5,565 bases of DNA from Bifidobacterium breve (GTDB lineage Bacteria; Actinomycetota; Acidimicrobiia; Acidimicrobiales; Ilumatobacteraceae): positions 1-5,565 of the forward strand of contig CAMDBY010000119.1 of NCBI GenBank assembly GCA_945889575.1. Direction: 5' to 3'. The position numbers and the translations under genes were made by a program. Positions 1 to 4,942 of this stretch are shown here, in pieces. Under the pieces are notes generated by a model that saw nothing but the letters and a program-made list of their open reading frames with translations, was not told where the DNA came from and made no database searches. Position 1 is the first letter of the stretch. Every line of letters begins with the position of its first letter.

Positions 1-75
1 TTTCACGCATTAGCGGCCCAAATTGTGGCCATGAAGCCAAAGAAAATTTTCAGCGCAGGCTTGAAGATGGTCTGA
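1..75 (+). CDS. Possible 3' end of an upstream gene, unidentified
   Basis: Frame 1 is open from the window edge to a TGA at 73-75 and gives 24 residues ending in a basic, amphipathic tail (PKKIFSAGLKMV). Its codons resemble those of the genes downstream (GCA, AAG, TTG), which is why I prefer it. Frame 3 is also open, to a TAG at 132-134, so the reading frame is uncertain. The fragment is too short to assign to a family. If it is real, the gene lies on the same strand as the DUF3107 gene, 74 nt upstream of it. Confidence 0.35.
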   Translation, partial: FHALAAQIVAMKPKKIFSAGLKMV

Positions 76-149
76 CCTGTACCGTGAAGGCGCCGGTCGC
101 CCGCGATACGACAATTAGTAATCACCAAAAGTAGAAGCAGGACATCACA

Positions 150-386
150 GTGGACATTCGCATCGGAATCACACAAGCCCCCCGTGAAATCGCCATCGAG
201 GTAGAAGACGATTCAAAGGCCCGCAAAGCATTGAAAGCATCTGTTGATGCTGCACTCAAGGGTGAATCAGACGTCTTGTGGATCACCGACAAAAAAGGCA
301 AAGACATTGCAATTCCGTCTGAAAAAATTGCCTACGTTGAAATCGGATCAACTGATGCAGAACGTCGTATCGGCTTCGGAGACTAA
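150..386 (+). CDS. DUF3107 family small protein (TB9.4-like)
   Basis: This 78-residue protein matches the actinobacterial DUF3107 family, whose M. tuberculosis member is TB9.4 (Rv3208A). The family signatures are visible at both ends: IGITQAPREIAIE at residues 4-16 and IAYVEIGSTDAERRIGFG at about 60-77. The middle is an alpha-helical stretch rich in Ala and Lys. The start is GTG at 150, with AGGA at 139-142 seven bases upstream; the TGA at 73-75 and other stops exclude a long extension. No signal peptide or membrane segment is present, so it should be cytosolic. The biochemical role is unknown as far as I know. It lies 57 nt upstream of the sensor kinase on the same strand, with no convincing terminator between them, so co-transcription is possible. 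The family call is strong; the function is unassigned. Confidence 0.9.
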   Translation: MDIRIGITQAPREIAIEVEDDSKARKALKASVDAALKGESDVLWITDKKGKDIAIPSEKIAYVEIGSTDAERRIGFGD

Positions 387-430
387 GAAAGTCACCACCA
401 GCGCAGGCTGGTAGGCAAGACTGGCACCCA

Positions 431-437
431 GAAGGGA
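431..437 (+). promoter_or_regulatory. Ribosome binding site that fixes the kinase start
   Basis: GAAGGGA lies 6 nt upstream of ATG 444. An in-frame TTG at 438 abuts this motif with no spacer, so it cannot be the start served by it. This supports a 500-residue kinase rather than a 502-residue one. Confidence 0.7.
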
Positions 438-443
438 TTGCCT

Positions 444-1946
444 ATGACAACCATTGGTGAACTAGCGCGCCAGCACACAGACCTGTCGAAAGAACAGATT
501 GGTCATCTCGTCAATTTGGTAAGCGAGTGGGGAATGCTCGCTGACGTGTGCTTTGCCGACCTACTGATGTATGTGCCCGTTGAGGGTGACAACTGGCTTG
601 TCTTGGCTCAGGTGCGCGCAGCGACTGGCCAGACCCTGTATCTGGCCGACTGGGTGGGGTCACAGACCTCAAGCGTTGAACGTCCACTGTTGGGTACCGC
701 CACGAAGAGTGGCGTGCCCTGCGAAGGTGAGATCTTTATTCAAGGTGTTGTTGAAGATTGTCGGATGATGGCAATTCCAATCCAGTTTGAAGGTGAAGTG
801 ATTGCGGTGCTGACTCGCGAATGGTCGCAGCACACGGGTCGCCAGCCAGGCGAACTTGAGCGCACATACCTAGAGATCTTTGACCGATTCGCAGAGATGA
901 TTGTGCGCGGTGCATTCCCATTCGTGGGCAGAGTGGCTGACTCAAGCGTTGCGCCTCGCGTCGGTGACGGCGCAATTGTTCTTGATGCTGATGCGCGAGT
1001 TCGGTATGCATCTCCGAACGCCACATCTGCATTGCATCGCGTAGGCATCAGCGCCAACGCCGTCGGTCAGACACTTTCTGAACTTGGTGTTATTGATTCG
1101 TCAGTTCGCCAGGCTTTCGAGCGCCAGGAACCAGTTGTTGAAGAATTTGAGCAAACGTCAGAAGTGACACTGCTCACCCGGTGCATTCCAATCGTGGATG
1201 AAGTGGACGGAGAACCTGTTGTTACGGGAGCCGTGATGTTGCTACGTGATGTCAGTGAATTGCGCCGCCGCGACAGATTGTTGTTGTCAAAGGACGCAAC
1301 AATTCGTGAGATTCATCACCGCGTGAAGAACAACTTGCAAACTATTTCGTCGTTGCTTCGTTTGCAGGCTCGTCGTCTTGAGTCTCCTGAAGCAAAAGCA
1401 GCAGTTGCCGAATCAGTGCGACGCATTCGCACAATCGCACTGGTACATGAAACGTTGTCTCGTGAACCAGGTGATGACGTGGCCTTTATTGAAATTGTGC
1501 GACCACTGTTGCGTCTCGTGGAAGAAAGTTTGCAATCACCGGAACGTCCGATGCGATTCATGGTCATTGGTGACGGCGGGCGACTAGCTGCCACGGTTGT
1601 GACGCCGTTGTCGGTAGTGCTGACGGAGTTGCTACAGAATGCTGTTGATCACGGATTTCCCGAAGGCGATGGCGGTGGCAATGTGGCCGTGCGTCTTCAG
1701 GTTGAAGAATCTGAATTGCTGATCTCGGTCATCGATGACGGTCGTGGCATTCCTGCAGATTTCAAGTTGGCAGATGCCAAAGGTCTCGGCTTGTCCATCG
1801 TGCGAACATTGGTCACCACAGAATTAGCGGGAACAATTGAAATGCGACCTGCACATGCCGAAGAGTTGGCAGAGGTTGAATTTGTTCCGCGTGACGGAAA
1901 TACCGGAACAGTGATTCTGTTGCGGGTGCCCTTACAGAGCGATTGA
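444..1946 (+). CDS. pdtaS: PdtaS-like cytoplasmic sensor histidine kinase (GAF-PAS-HisKA_2-HATPase)
   Basis: This 500-residue kinase aligns along its whole length with mycobacterial PdtaS, which phosphorylates the ANTAR-domain, RNA-binding antiterminator PdtaR. Domains in order are an N-terminal GAF-like sensor (about 1-150), PAS (about 173-275, GDGAIVLDADARVRYASPNA), HisKA_2 dimerisation (about 283-365) and HATPase_c (about 380-496). The phospho-acceptor box is EIHHRVKNNLQ with H291-H292; H292, just before RVKNN, matches the conserved family histidine. ATPase motifs are the N box with N399 (TELLQNAVDH), DDGRGIP at 431-437 and KGLGLSIV at 446-453. There are no membrane segments, as in PdtaS. 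The start is ATG 444, giving MTTIGELARQHT, which resembles the mycobacterial N-terminus. Oddly, both GAF cysteines known from M. tuberculosis (C53, C57, from memory) are valine here. No PdtaR gene is in the window. The gene ends 1 nt from the convergent whiB stop. Confidence 0.93.
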   Translation: MTTIGELARQHTDLSKEQIGHLVNLVSEWGMLADVCFADLLMYVPVEGDNWLVLAQVRAATGQTLYLADWVGSQTSSVERPLLGTATKSGVPCEGEIFIQGVVEDCRMMAIPIQFEGEVIAVLTREWSQHTGRQPGELERTYLEIFDRFAEMIVRGAFPFVGRVADSSVAPRVGDGAIVLDADARVRYASPNATSALHRVGISANAVGQTLSELGVIDSSVRQAFERQEPVVEEFEQTSEVTLLTRCIPIVDEVDGEPVVTGAVMLLRDVSELRRRDRLLLSKDATIREIHHRVKNNLQTISSLLRLQARRLESPEAKAAVAESVRRIRTIALVHETLSREPGDDVAFIEIVRPLLRLVEESLQSPERPMRFMVIGDGGRLAATVVTPLSVVLTELLQNAVDHGFPEGDGGGNVAVRLQVEESELLISVIDDGRGIPADFKLADAKGLGLSIVRTLVTTELAGTIEMRPAHAEELAEVEFVPRDGNTGTVILLRVPLQSD

Positions 1947-1947
1947 T

Positions 1948-2247
1948 TTACAGCGCGCGCTGATTGCGAGCTTGTTGAGCGGCAGTGCGACGCATGTGTC
2001 GGCGCTCGTCTTCTGAGTTGCCTCCCCAGATACCAGTGTCTTGATTTGTTTCAAGAGCAAACTCGAGACATTCAACAGTGACAGGACATTGGCAACAGAC
2101 CGATTTAGCTTTTGCAATTTGCAACAAAGCTTGACCTGTCGTTCCGATGGGAAAGAACAGTTCGGGATCTGTATCTCGACAAGTGGCCTGATCACGCCAT
2201 GTGTAATCGGCGCTTCCAAGAGCGAGAGATGACGCGAGGATCGACAC
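1948..2247 (-). CDS. whiB1: WhiB1-like iron-sulfur transcription factor
   Basis: WhiB proteins bind a [4Fe-4S] cluster sensitive to NO and oxygen and regulate transcription, typically by binding domain 4 of the principal sigma factor. The four cluster ligands are C23, C51, C54 and C60, with the same spacing as WhiB1 (x27, x2, x5). Other hallmarks are W17, DPELFFPIG at 27-35, GIWGG at 72-76 and SEDERRHMRR at 78-87, followed by a basic C-terminal tail for DNA binding. I chose GTG at 2247, giving 99 residues, because AAAGGAAG lies 6 nt upstream and no ATG, GTG or TTG occurs between it and W17. The frame stays open to a TTG at 2340, but that would add 31 residues across the ribosome binding site. 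Compared with WhiB1 (about 84 residues) it has 14 extra N-terminal residues and an additional C52. The subfamily is inferred from sequence similarity and from the pdtaS neighbour. Confidence 0.93.
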   Translation of the reverse strand: MSILASSLALGSADYTWRDQATCRDTDPELFFPIGTTGQALLQIAKAKSVCCQCPVTVECLEFALETNQDTGIWGGNSEDERRHMRRTAAQQARNQRAL

Positions 2248-2253
2248 GTCGGA

Positions 2254-2261
2254 CTTCCTTT
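2254..2261 (-). promoter_or_regulatory. Ribosome binding site of whiB
   Basis: The minus strand reads AAAGGAAG, then a 6-nt spacer, then GTG at 2247. It is the best Shine-Dalgarno match upstream of the WhiB domain and sets the start of the 99-residue product. Confidence 0.7.
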
Positions 2262-2299
2262 GTTTGGGGGCTAGGGCGCTAGGCGCGAAACGGGCTGGC

Positions 2300-2350
2300 A
2301 GCGAACTGCCGAGAGTGAACGCTACGAGCGAACTTGCCAAGTGACAATGC
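2300..2350. repeat. Imperfect tandem repeat of AGYGAAC units between whiB and the GDPD gene
   Basis: Four related 7-mers occur in register: AGCGAAC at 2300, AGTGAAC at 2314, AGCGAAC at 2327 and AGTGACA at 2340, a spacing of 14, 13 and 13 nt. Copies 1 and 3 extend to AGCGAACTGCC and AGCGAACTTGCC, so the region can also be read as two imperfect 27-bp units. It lies 44-90 nt upstream of the candidate GDPD -10 box and overlaps the candidate whiB promoter, which suits a regulator-binding array. The regulator is unknown. Confidence 0.55.
2319..2347 (-). promoter_or_regulatory. Candidate whiB promoter
   Basis: On the minus strand, TTGTCA (2347-2342) is followed after 17 nt by TAGCGT (2324-2319), which fits the loose actinobacterial TANNNT -10 box. 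Transcription would start near 2312, giving a leader of about 65 nt. That leader holds a short hairpin, GGCAG-TTCG-CTGCC (2310-2297). The -10 match is weak. Confidence 0.3.
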
Positions 2351-2389
2351 AGAAAGCAAAGTTCTCAGGTTGTATTTTGAGAGTGGAAA

Positions 2390-2395
2390 TATAAT
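2390..2395 (+). promoter_or_regulatory. Candidate -10 box (TATAAT) of the GDPD gene
   Basis: A perfect TATAAT sits 20 nt before ATG 2416. At 17-nt spacing the -35 position reads AGGTTG, a poor match; TTGTAT at 2370-2375 is only 14 nt away. A strong -10 with a weak -35 would suit activator-dependent expression, possibly through the repeats at 2300-2350. Transcription would start near 2402, so the leader is very short. Confidence 0.45.
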
Positions 2396-2415
2396 CCACC
2401 GAAGGCGTGAGCAAT

Positions 2416-3114
2416 ATGACACAGATTCAGGTAATAGCCCACAGGGGCGCCTCACGGGCGGAACGGGAGAACACCCTTGCGGCTTTTCGTCGTGCCGCCG
2501 TAATGGGCGCAAATGCGGTGGAACTTGATGTTCGTCGTACTAGCGATGGCGCAATGGCAGTGCATCACGATGCAGTTTTGCCAGATGGCCGAGTGATCTG
2601 TGAAATGACAGCGGTGGAACTTCCCGAACATGTGCCGCTACTTCCTGCAGCACTTGATGCGTGCGAGGGCATGTGGGTAAATATCGAAATCAAAAATCAC
2701 CCGCTTGACGCTGACTTTGACCCAAGTGATTCTTTAGCGGCAACGATCGCAACCCATTTGGCTGAACGCGCAGAAGACCACCGCTGGCTAATTTCTGCAT
2801 TCAACAGACCAACTGTTGATGCAATGCGCACATTGCGCCCTGAAGTGCGCACCGCGTGGCTTACTGACGGTGTGCGTGATGATGACCTTGAACGCGTTGC
2901 ACGAGACTTGGCGGGGTTTGGTCACACTGCGTTGCACCCCTATACAAAGTTTTTAAATCAACGGTGTATCGAGGTGTTTCATTCCCACGGATTGCAGGTG
3001 AACTCGTGGACCATTGATGATCCGGCCCGAATGGCTGAAGTGATTGGGTGGGGAATTGATGGCATCTGCACGAATGTGCCAGACGTGGCTATTCAGGTGC
3101 GAGACGCGCAATAG
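2416..3114 (+). CDS. Cytoplasmic glycerophosphodiester phosphodiesterase (GDPD family)
   Basis: This TIM-barrel enzyme family hydrolyses glycerophosphodiesters, the deacylation products of phospholipids, to glycerol 3-phosphate and an alcohol. The metal and catalytic signature is intact: HRGAS at 9-13, ENTLAAF at 18-24, ELDV at 36-39 (E36, D38), HHD at 50-52, IEIK at 90-93 (E91, K93), and the C-terminal NSWTIDD (W198) and GIDGICTN (D215). The length of 232 residues is normal for bacterial UgpQ-like enzymes. There is no signal peptide or membrane anchor, so it should act in the cytosol. GAAGG at 2401-2405 is 10 nt before ATG 2416; an in-frame GTG at 2407 is only 1 nt from it and is less likely. 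The gene is divergent from whiB and converges on the lipid kinase with a 2-nt gap. The exact substrate cannot be read from sequence. Confidence 0.92.
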   Translation: MTQIQVIAHRGASRAERENTLAAFRRAAVMGANAVELDVRRTSDGAMAVHHDAVLPDGRVICEMTAVELPEHVPLLPAALDACEGMWVNIEIKNHPLDADFDPSDSLAATIATHLAERAEDHRWLISAFNRPTVDAMRTLRPEVRTAWLTDGVRDDDLERVARDLAGFGHTALHPYTKFLNQRCIEVFHSHGLQVNSWTIDDPARMAEVIGWGIDGICTNVPDVAIQVRDAQ

Positions 3115-3116
3115 TC

Positions 3117-4034
3117 CTACGGGTGCGACCGCACGAGGCGCACCGCATTAGGCACAAACTCAAACTCAACTTTTTGAATTTCACCTAAGTAGTCGCCATC
3201 AAGTTGATACGGGAATGCGCGCGAGTCGCTTGCCACAACATGTTGCACGTTGGTGCGGATATCAAGCCATGGGAAGTTCTTGACACCACCGCCTTGTAAT
3301 GCGGAAGCCAGAGTGCGCAACATGTGCGTTGTTTTGAGCGAAGTAAAAGTGACGACGGATAACCCAGTCGACAAGCTTGTTGACGGAACAATGTCAAATG
3401 GTCGATTACCGAGATACGTATACGGATTCGTATTCATGATGATGGAAAAGAAACCATTGTCAACTGTTTTGCCATCGCCAAAATCAAGTGCGAAGTGCGG
3501 GCGCTTCTTGTCGTATTCAACACCCCACGTGCGCAATGCTGCGGCTACGAACAATGGGTTGCCTGCGTAACGCTTCAGGCCCGCACGTTGTTCAACGCGA
3601 CGAACTACTGCTGCGTCGTATCCGATGCCCGTATGAAAGGTAAAGAAGCGACCATTTGCGCGACCAAGTCCAATTGGCGAAATATCGTCGCGGCCAAGTG
3701 CCTCGATGATCAGGTCAACAGCTTCTAGCGCATCGTTTGGCATTCCGAGTGTGCGGGCAAACACATTGGTTGATCCTCCTGGCAGAACTGCAAGCGCGGT
3801 ATCGGTGGTTGCAACGCCTGTTGCCACTTCATTCAATGTGCCGTCGCCGCCATATGCCACGACTACATCGATGCCCCGACGGGCTGCATCTTCAGCAAAA
3901 CGGGTGGCATGACCACGCCGATTCGTTTCCACCACCTGCACGTCGTGGTGCTGTGACAGGCGTTCGTGGACCGTGACGGTATTGCGGGCCGTGACTGATG
4001 ACGCAAAGGAATTGACGATGAGGAGGATGCGCAA
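3117..4034 (-). CDS. Diacylglycerol kinase-family lipid kinase (DagK/YegS type)
   Basis: This 305-residue protein has the DAGK catalytic fold, which transfers the ATP gamma-phosphate to a lipid hydroxyl, commonly turning diacylglycerol into phosphatidate. The nucleotide-binding loop is GGDGTLNEV at 62-70, followed by LPGGSTNVFARTLG at 84-97 (the PxGTxN-type motif in its GGSTN form) and GIGYDA at 136-141. The C-terminal domain has QLDGDYLG at 277-284, where D281 stands where many relatives have Glu. No membrane segment is visible; such kinases act at the inner membrane surface. The start is TTG 4034: a TAA lies in frame 9 nt upstream, and the product begins MRILLIVNSFA, the usual first beta strand. 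No Shine-Dalgarno is evident. M. tuberculosis Rv3218 beside whiB1 is, as I recall, a related protein. The lipid substrate (diacylglycerol or another) is not settled. Confidence 0.9.
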   Translation of the reverse strand: MRILLIVNSFASSVTARNTVTVHERLSQHHDVQVVETNRRGHATRFAEDAARRGIDVVVAYGGDGTLNEVATGVATTDTALAVLPGGSTNVFARTLGMPNDALEAVDLIIEALGRDDISPIGLGRANGRFFTFHTGIGYDAAVVRRVEQRAGLKRYAGNPLFVAAALRTWGVEYDKKRPHFALDFGDGKTVDNGFFSIIMNTNPYTYLGNRPFDIVPSTSLSTGLSVVTFTSLKTTHMLRTLASALQGGGVKNFPWLDIRTNVQHVVASDSRAFPYQLDGDYLGEIQKVEFEFVPNAVRLVRSHP

Positions 4035-4042
4035 GGCTTTTT

Positions 4043-4071
4043 ACGGTATCAGCGCATGCGACGAGGGTCAC
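4043..4071 (-). promoter_or_regulatory. Candidate lipid kinase promoter giving a near-leaderless transcript
   Basis: The minus strand reads GTGACC (4071-4066), a 17-nt spacer, then TACCGT (4048-4043). The -35 matches TTGACA at 4 of 6 positions and the -10 fits TANNNT. Only 8 nt separate the -10 from TTG 4034, so transcription would begin 1-3 nt before the start codon. The spacer contains the palindrome CGCATGCG (4053-4060), a possible operator. Confidence 0.35.
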
Positions 4072-4132
4072 GCCAAAAGGAAGGTTTGAATGGCGCTTGG
4101 GTTGGGTAACGGGGCTACCTCTCGGTAACAAT

Positions 4133-4138
4133 GGGAGG
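4133..4138 (+). promoter_or_regulatory. Ribosome binding site of etfB, inside a potential longer reading frame
   Basis: GGGAGG at 4133-4138 is 1 nt before ATG 4140 and 7 nt before GTG 4146. It overlaps ATG 4131, which has no Shine-Dalgarno of its own. By spacing alone GTG 4146 is favoured; by family alignment ATG 4140 is. Confidence 0.55.
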
Positions 4139-4139
4139 C

Positions 4140-4916
4140 ATGAATGTGATCGTATGCGTGAAGCAGATTCCCGACCCAGCAGCGCCAGGTGCGCTTGATG
4201 GGGCCACTAACACCCTGAAGCGAGATGGCAAGCTCATCCTCGACGATTCAGACGCTTATGGCGTTGAGATGGCTCTTCAGTTGGTCGACAAGGCAGGCGG
4301 TGGCGAAGTAAGCCTCGTCTCCATGGCACCAAATGGTGAGACCTCTGGTTTGCGCACAGCGCTTGCCATGGGAGCAGCTAAGGGCGTGCTCGTATCTGAT
4401 CCTGCATTGCAAGGTTCCGATGCACTCACCACTGCAAAAATTCTTGCAGCAGCAATCACTCGTCTTGGTGGGGCAGACCTCATCATCGGCGCAACTGAAT
4501 CATCAGACGGTTACACAGGAACAGTGCCAGAACAAATTGCTGAGTTGCTTGGTCTTCCTTCTGTCACGTTCGCAAAGAAAGTGTCTATTGAAGGCGGCGT
4601 CTTGAAAGTTGATCGTCAAACCGAAAATGGTTACGACGAAGTGACATGCGCATTGCCAGCACTCATCAGTGTTACTGCTGGTGTTGTTGAGCCTCGCTAC
4701 CCATCGTTCAAAGGCATCATGGCTGCAAAGTCAAAGCCAGTTGAAGAAGTCACCGCATCTGATCTTGGCGTCACGCCAGTCGGCTGGGCTGGTGCTGGTC
4801 AAAAGATCAGCAACATTACTCAAGCCGAAGCCCGTCAGGCCGGAGAAATCATCGAAGACGATGGCGAATCATTCACCAAGATTGTCGGGTTCCTTGAGAA
4901 CCTGAAGGTCATCTAA
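4140..4916 (+). CDS. etfB: Electron transfer flavoprotein beta subunit
   Basis: EtfB pairs with EtfA to form a soluble FAD (plus AMP) heterodimer that takes electrons from acyl-CoA dehydrogenases and passes them to ETF:quinone oxidoreductase. With ATG 4140 the protein has 258 residues and begins MNVIVCVKQIPD, like its relatives. Family hallmarks are GVEMALQLVD near residue 40, GLRTALAMGA near 70, the loop SDGYTGTVPEQIAELLGLP from 122, and VEPRYPSFKGIMAAK at 183-197. Three in-frame starts exist (ATG 4131, ATG 4140, GTG 4146). I chose 4140 for its family N-terminus; the ribosome binding site fits GTG 4146 better, so the true start may be two codons later. etfA follows after 26 nt with its own ribosome binding site, so the pair forms an operon. 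It resembles the ordinary actinobacterial ETF type, but I cannot exclude a bifurcating type without the rest of EtfA. Confidence 0.95.
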   Translation: MNVIVCVKQIPDPAAPGALDGATNTLKRDGKLILDDSDAYGVEMALQLVDKAGGGEVSLVSMAPNGETSGLRTALAMGAAKGVLVSDPALQGSDALTTAKILAAAITRLGGADLIIGATESSDGYTGTVPEQIAELLGLPSVTFAKKVSIEGGVLKVDRQTENGYDEVTCALPALISVTAGVVEPRYPSFKGIMAAKSKPVEEVTASDLGVTPVGWAGAGQKISNITQAEARQAGEIIEDDGESFTKIVGFLENLKVI

Positions 4917-4942
4917 GTCGACGTTACGAAGAGGAAAAAATT

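Noticed and set aside
89..101. GGCG-CCGGT-CGCC hairpin after the first stop codon
   Set aside because: The stem is 4 bp and no T-run follows; this is expected by chance in GC-rich sequence.
51..408. 10-mer CAGCGCAGGC present at 51-60 and 399-408
   Set aside because: It is short and occurs only twice, with no shared flanking sequence; probably chance.
397..412. Hairpin ACCAGC-GCAG-GCTGGT between the DUF3107 gene and the kinase gene as a terminator
   Set aside because: The stem is only 6 bp and no T-run follows; it could modestly affect readthrough but is not a convincing terminator.
438..443. TTG start extending the sensor kinase by two residues
   Set aside because: It abuts the Shine-Dalgarno with no spacer; ATG 444 has normal spacing and matches the PdtaS N-terminus.
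736..1057. Two minus-strand open frames of about 100 codons inside the kinase gene
   Set aside because: They lie wholly inside a well-supported conserved gene and show no family resemblance; they are shadows of its codon pattern.
1951..1962. Perfect palindrome CAGCGCGCGCTG at the end of whiB as a bidirectional terminator
   Set aside because: It has no loop spacing and no T-run on either strand, and it encodes the last WhiB codons.
2248..2340. A 31-residue N-terminal extension of WhiB from TTG 2340
   Set aside because: WhiB proteins do not need it, the extension shows no recognisable motif, and a good ribosome binding site at 2261-2254 serves GTG 2247.
2340..2350. CRP-type site upstream of whiB, as reported for mycobacterial whiB1
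   Set aside because: Only a GTGAC half-site is present, with no matching TCACA at the required spacing.
3122..3144. GGTGCG/CGCACC inverted repeat at the GDPD-lipid kinase junction as a terminator
   Set aside because: It has an 11-nt loop, competing pairings and no T-run, and it falls inside the kinase coding sequence.
3250..3976. Several plus-strand open frames opposite the lipid kinase gene
   Set aside because: The minus-strand DAGK protein has all its motifs in order; the opposite frames show no recognisable motif or ribosome binding site.
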